A stretch of 64,000 nucleotides of DNA from Tenacibaculum lutimaris (GTDB lineage Bacteria; Bacteroidota; Bacteroidia; Flavobacteriales; Flavobacteriaceae). The stretch's first letter is position 1; each line of letters begins with the position of its first letter. The notes beneath the pieces were generated by a model that was given only the letters and a program-made list of their open reading frames with translations, had not been told where the DNA came from and did no database searches. Positions 62,501 through 64,000 of this stretch are shown here, one piece after another. Both the position numbers and the translations under genes were made by a program. Location: assembly GCF_003610735.1 (NCBI RefSeq), contig NZ_RAQM01000009.1, positions 62,001 through 126,000 on the forward strand, read 5' to 3'.

Positions 62501-63028
62501 TTACCACTGCTTAATTAAACTACGAATTCCTTTCTCAACTCCTTCGTAGTAATTCTCATTCTTAAACTCTGGAATTATTATACTATCAATTACTTTTTTA
62601 CAGATTTCATCTGTAAGTGTTTTTTCTGTTCCTAACCCCGTAGATATTCGTATTTCTCTTTTTAATTTATTAATAACAATTGTTAAACCATTATTCTTAT
62701 CTTTTCTACCTACTCCCCAATCATTAGCTAAAGCTAAAGAGTAGTCTTCAATATTTTTATAAGGATCATAACTACTTATAGTAACAACTGCTATAACATT
62801 TGTTGATTCTTTTTCATAATCATCAATTAGTTTTTCTAACTTCTCTTCTTCCTCTTTTGTAAACACATCTTCATAATCATTTACATAACCAATCGGGAAG
62901 GGAAACTTACTCTGAACAACTTCTTTTGACTTATTAAAAAAAACAACTTCCTTCTCATTCTCTCTACTTTTACATGAGAATACTGTTATTATTAGAAGTA
63001 GTATTATTATAACTTTTTCTTTTTTCAT
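62501..63028 (-). CDS. TPM-domain lipoprotein
   Basis: A 175-residue lipoprotein (lipobox VFSC, Cys19). The TPM domain covers the mature protein: FPIGYVNDYEDVFTKEEEEKLEKLIDDYEKES (in part), IAVVTISSY, LANDWGVGRKDKNNGLTIVI and IRISTGLGTEKTLTD. The family (TPM_phosphatase, PF04536) has reported phosphatase or repair roles in some members. It lies 10 bases after the NTF2-like gene, so they are an operon with the MoxR gene. Confidence 0.88.
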   Translation of the reverse strand: MKKEKVIIILLLIITVFSCKSRENEKEVVFFNKSKEVVQSKFPFPIGYVNDYEDVFTKEEEEKLEKLIDDYEKESTNVIAVVTISSYDPYKNIEDYSLALANDWGVGRKDKNNGLTIVINKLKREIRISTGLGTEKTLTDEICKKVIDSIIIPEFKNENYYEGVEKGIRSLIKQW

Positions 63029-63038
63029 TTCTCTTAAT

Positions 63039-63485
63039 TTAACAAGAGGTATCTGCGATGATTTTCCATTCGCCTTGTATCTTCTTAAAGATGATCATAA
63101 AAACGCCATCAGCGTCACCTACAGTCCTTTTTAAGTGATATTCTCCCATAACCGAATAAGCTCCATTAGTAATTTTCGAAATATCATTAATCTTAAACTT
63201 TAATTCACCAGAGTACTCTTTTGTTGGATATCCTTTTTTATAGTTATCTAAAGTCTTTTGCCAACCAAAAGTTATTCCGTTACGTCCATAAAACTTTAAT
63301 GAATCGTTTTTCCAGTACCCTTGCATAAAGCCTTCTAAATTGTGATTAGACCAAGCTTCTTCTTGTGCTTTCATTACTGATAAGATTTCTTCCTTTTCTG
63401 TTTCTTCTGAAACAGTTTGAGTTGCTTCTTCTTTACACGAAACAAATAGTGCCAATAAAAAAATGACAGTTAATAACTTCTTCAT
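63039..63485 (-). CDS. NTF2-like (DUF4440/SnoaL-type) lipoprotein
   Basis: A 148-residue lipoprotein (lipobox FVSC, Cys17). An NTF2-like cone fold follows: EKEEILSVMKAQEEAWSNHNLEGFMQGYWKND, FYGRNGITFGWQKTLDNYK, YSVMGEYHLKRTVGDADGVFMIIFKKI (all in part) and a C-terminal GEWKIIADTSC. No catalytic residues are evident; these proteins often bind small molecules. It lies 1 base after the MoxR gene. Confidence 0.82.
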   Translation of the reverse strand: MKKLLTVIFLLALFVSCKEEATQTVSEETEKEEILSVMKAQEEAWSNHNLEGFMQGYWKNDSLKFYGRNGITFGWQKTLDNYKKGYPTKEYSGELKFKINDISKITNGAYSVMGEYHLKRTVGDADGVFMIIFKKIQGEWKIIADTSC

Positions 63486-63486
63486 C

Positions 63487-64000
63487 TTAAAATAATGAAT
63501 TTATAATTTCTTTTATAGTAATCCCTTCAGCTTCTGCTTTGTAGTTCTTTACAATTCTGTGTGATAAAATAGGAATAGCTACTGCTTGCACGTCTTCAAT
63601 ATCAGGTGAGTATTTTCCATGTACTGCTGCGTGTGCTTTAGCTGCTAAAATTAAGTTTTGAGAGGCTCTAGGACCTGCTCCCCAATCAATATACTTTTTG
63701 ATTAATTCTGTTGCTTTATCAGAGTTAGGACGTGTTTTACCTACCAATCTAACCGCATACTCAACTACATTATCTGCTACAGGAATTTTACGGATTAACT
63801 TTTGAACTTCAATAATTTCTTCTGATGAAAAAATTGCATTCACTTTTTGTTCAGCTATTGAGGTAGTATTTTTTACGACTTGTACTTCTTCTTCAAAACT
63901 TGGATATTCCAAGTTAATTGAAAACATAAAACGGTCTAATTGTGCTTCTGGTAATGGATACGTTCCTTCTTGCTCAATTGGGTTTTGCGTAGCTAACACA
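63487..64000 (-). CDS. MoxR-family AAA+ ATPase, cut by the window end
   Basis: The visible 171 residues are the C-terminal half of a MoxR ATPase; the 5' part lies beyond 64000. Sensor 1 [25 protein letters not shown] and the lid [13 protein letters not shown] are clear. It is a paralogue of the ATPase at 40341-41345 (same [18 protein letters not shown] core). The NTF2-like and TPM lipoproteins that follow suggest a separate membrane-linked unit; a DUF58/VWA block probably continues off the edge. Confidence 0.88.
   Translation of the reverse strand, partial: VLATQNPIEQEGTYPLPEAQLDRFMFSINLEYPSFEEEVQVVKNTTSIAEQKVNAIFSSEEIIEVQKLIRKIPVADNVVEYAVRLVGKTRPNSDKATELIKKYIDWGAGPRASQNLILAAKAHAAVHGKYSPDIEDVQAVAIPILSHRIVKNYKAEAEGITIKEIINSLF

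Noticed and set aside
1..64000. tRNA, rRNA, CRISPR arrays, insertion sequences and phage genes
   Set aside because: None seen. No cloverleaf-like gap, no regular spaced repeats, and no transposase or integrase motifs in any frame translated.

Overview
The window is strongly AT-rich chromosomal DNA that looks like a marine member of the Flavobacteriaceae (Bacteroidota; Tenacibaculum/Polaribacter-like is my guess). The evidence is the TAnnTTTG -7 promoter boxes in place of sigma70-type boxes, the near absence of Shine-Dalgarno sequences, and families typical of this group: TPR sensor kinases with LytTR regulators, GIN-domain proteins, DUF6452/DUF6048, CCC-motif membrane proteins, the MoxR-DUF58-DUF4350-SpoIIM-RDD block, and many small lipoproteins. 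I see no rRNA, tRNA, CRISPR array, insertion sequence or prophage. About 66 protein genes are supported, including several too short for routine gene finders.

Layout. 1-1.4 kb: two unknown small genes around a GC-richer, hairpin-rich 370-base stretch. 1.4-2.9 kb: guaB. 3.1-7.1 kb: a regulatory locus in which an unknown 175-aa protein, a TPR histidine kinase and a LytTR response regulator form one operon, convergent with an unknown 89-aa gene that carries a textbook LytTR direct-repeat site upstream; a DUF1842-like gene lies beyond it. 7.2-9.6 kb: an FMN-binding flavoprotein with a four-helix membrane partner, then a porin. 9.7-13 kb: 5'-nucleotidase, secreted zinc-protease-like protein, HMG-CoA lyase. 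13.2-16.1 kb: a tightly overlapped ECF sigma / anti-sigma / two beta-repeat surface-protein operon. 16.2-24 kb: valS, DUF1573, aspartyl protease-PDZ, aminotransferase-murB, aquaporin.

24-28.2 kb: Cys-rich small protein, glycosyltransferase, second ECF sigma factor, a small basic ORF, a divergent Nramp-like transporter and lipA. 28.3-35.6 kb: a possible sigma54-driven small RNA, cystathionine beta-synthase, an ABC-type permease, NamZ-like DUF1343 lipoprotein, a thiol-type HxlR regulator divergent from a DsbA lipoprotein across a double palindromic operator, and a second cysteine/cystathionine synthase paralogue. 35.6-39 kb: a REP-like palindrome, oligopeptidase B, YbaB, DUF2752 and CCC-motif proteins. 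39-46 kb: the MoxR/DUF58 block facing an RDD gene. 46-50.5 kb: a large stand-alone SF1 helicase and ornithine aminotransferase.

50.8-56.1 kb: lipocalin-like and OmpA lipoproteins, an RlmD/RumA-type 23S rRNA methyltransferase with DUF6452 and DUF6048, a 2OG-Fe(II) oxygenase and a SUI1 factor. 56.2-58.9 kb: a head-to-tail operon of DUF1835, a nucleoside phosphorylase and a solute-binding-fold protein with no signal peptide. 58.9-62.4 kb: two very small membrane or lipoproteins, pcm, a Gfo/Idh/MocA dehydrogenase, a DUF3592-like protein and 3-hydroxyacyl-CoA dehydrogenase. The right edge is a TPM protein, an NTF2-like lipoprotein and a second MoxR ATPase cut by the window end.

The parts most likely to hold undescribed biology are the kinase/LytTR locus with its unknown partners (3.1-7.1 kb), the DUF1835/phosphorylase/binding-fold operon (56.2-58.9 kb), the HxlR double operator, and the candidate small RNA at 28.36-28.45 kb. 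All functional calls are from reading the sequence; no database search was run.
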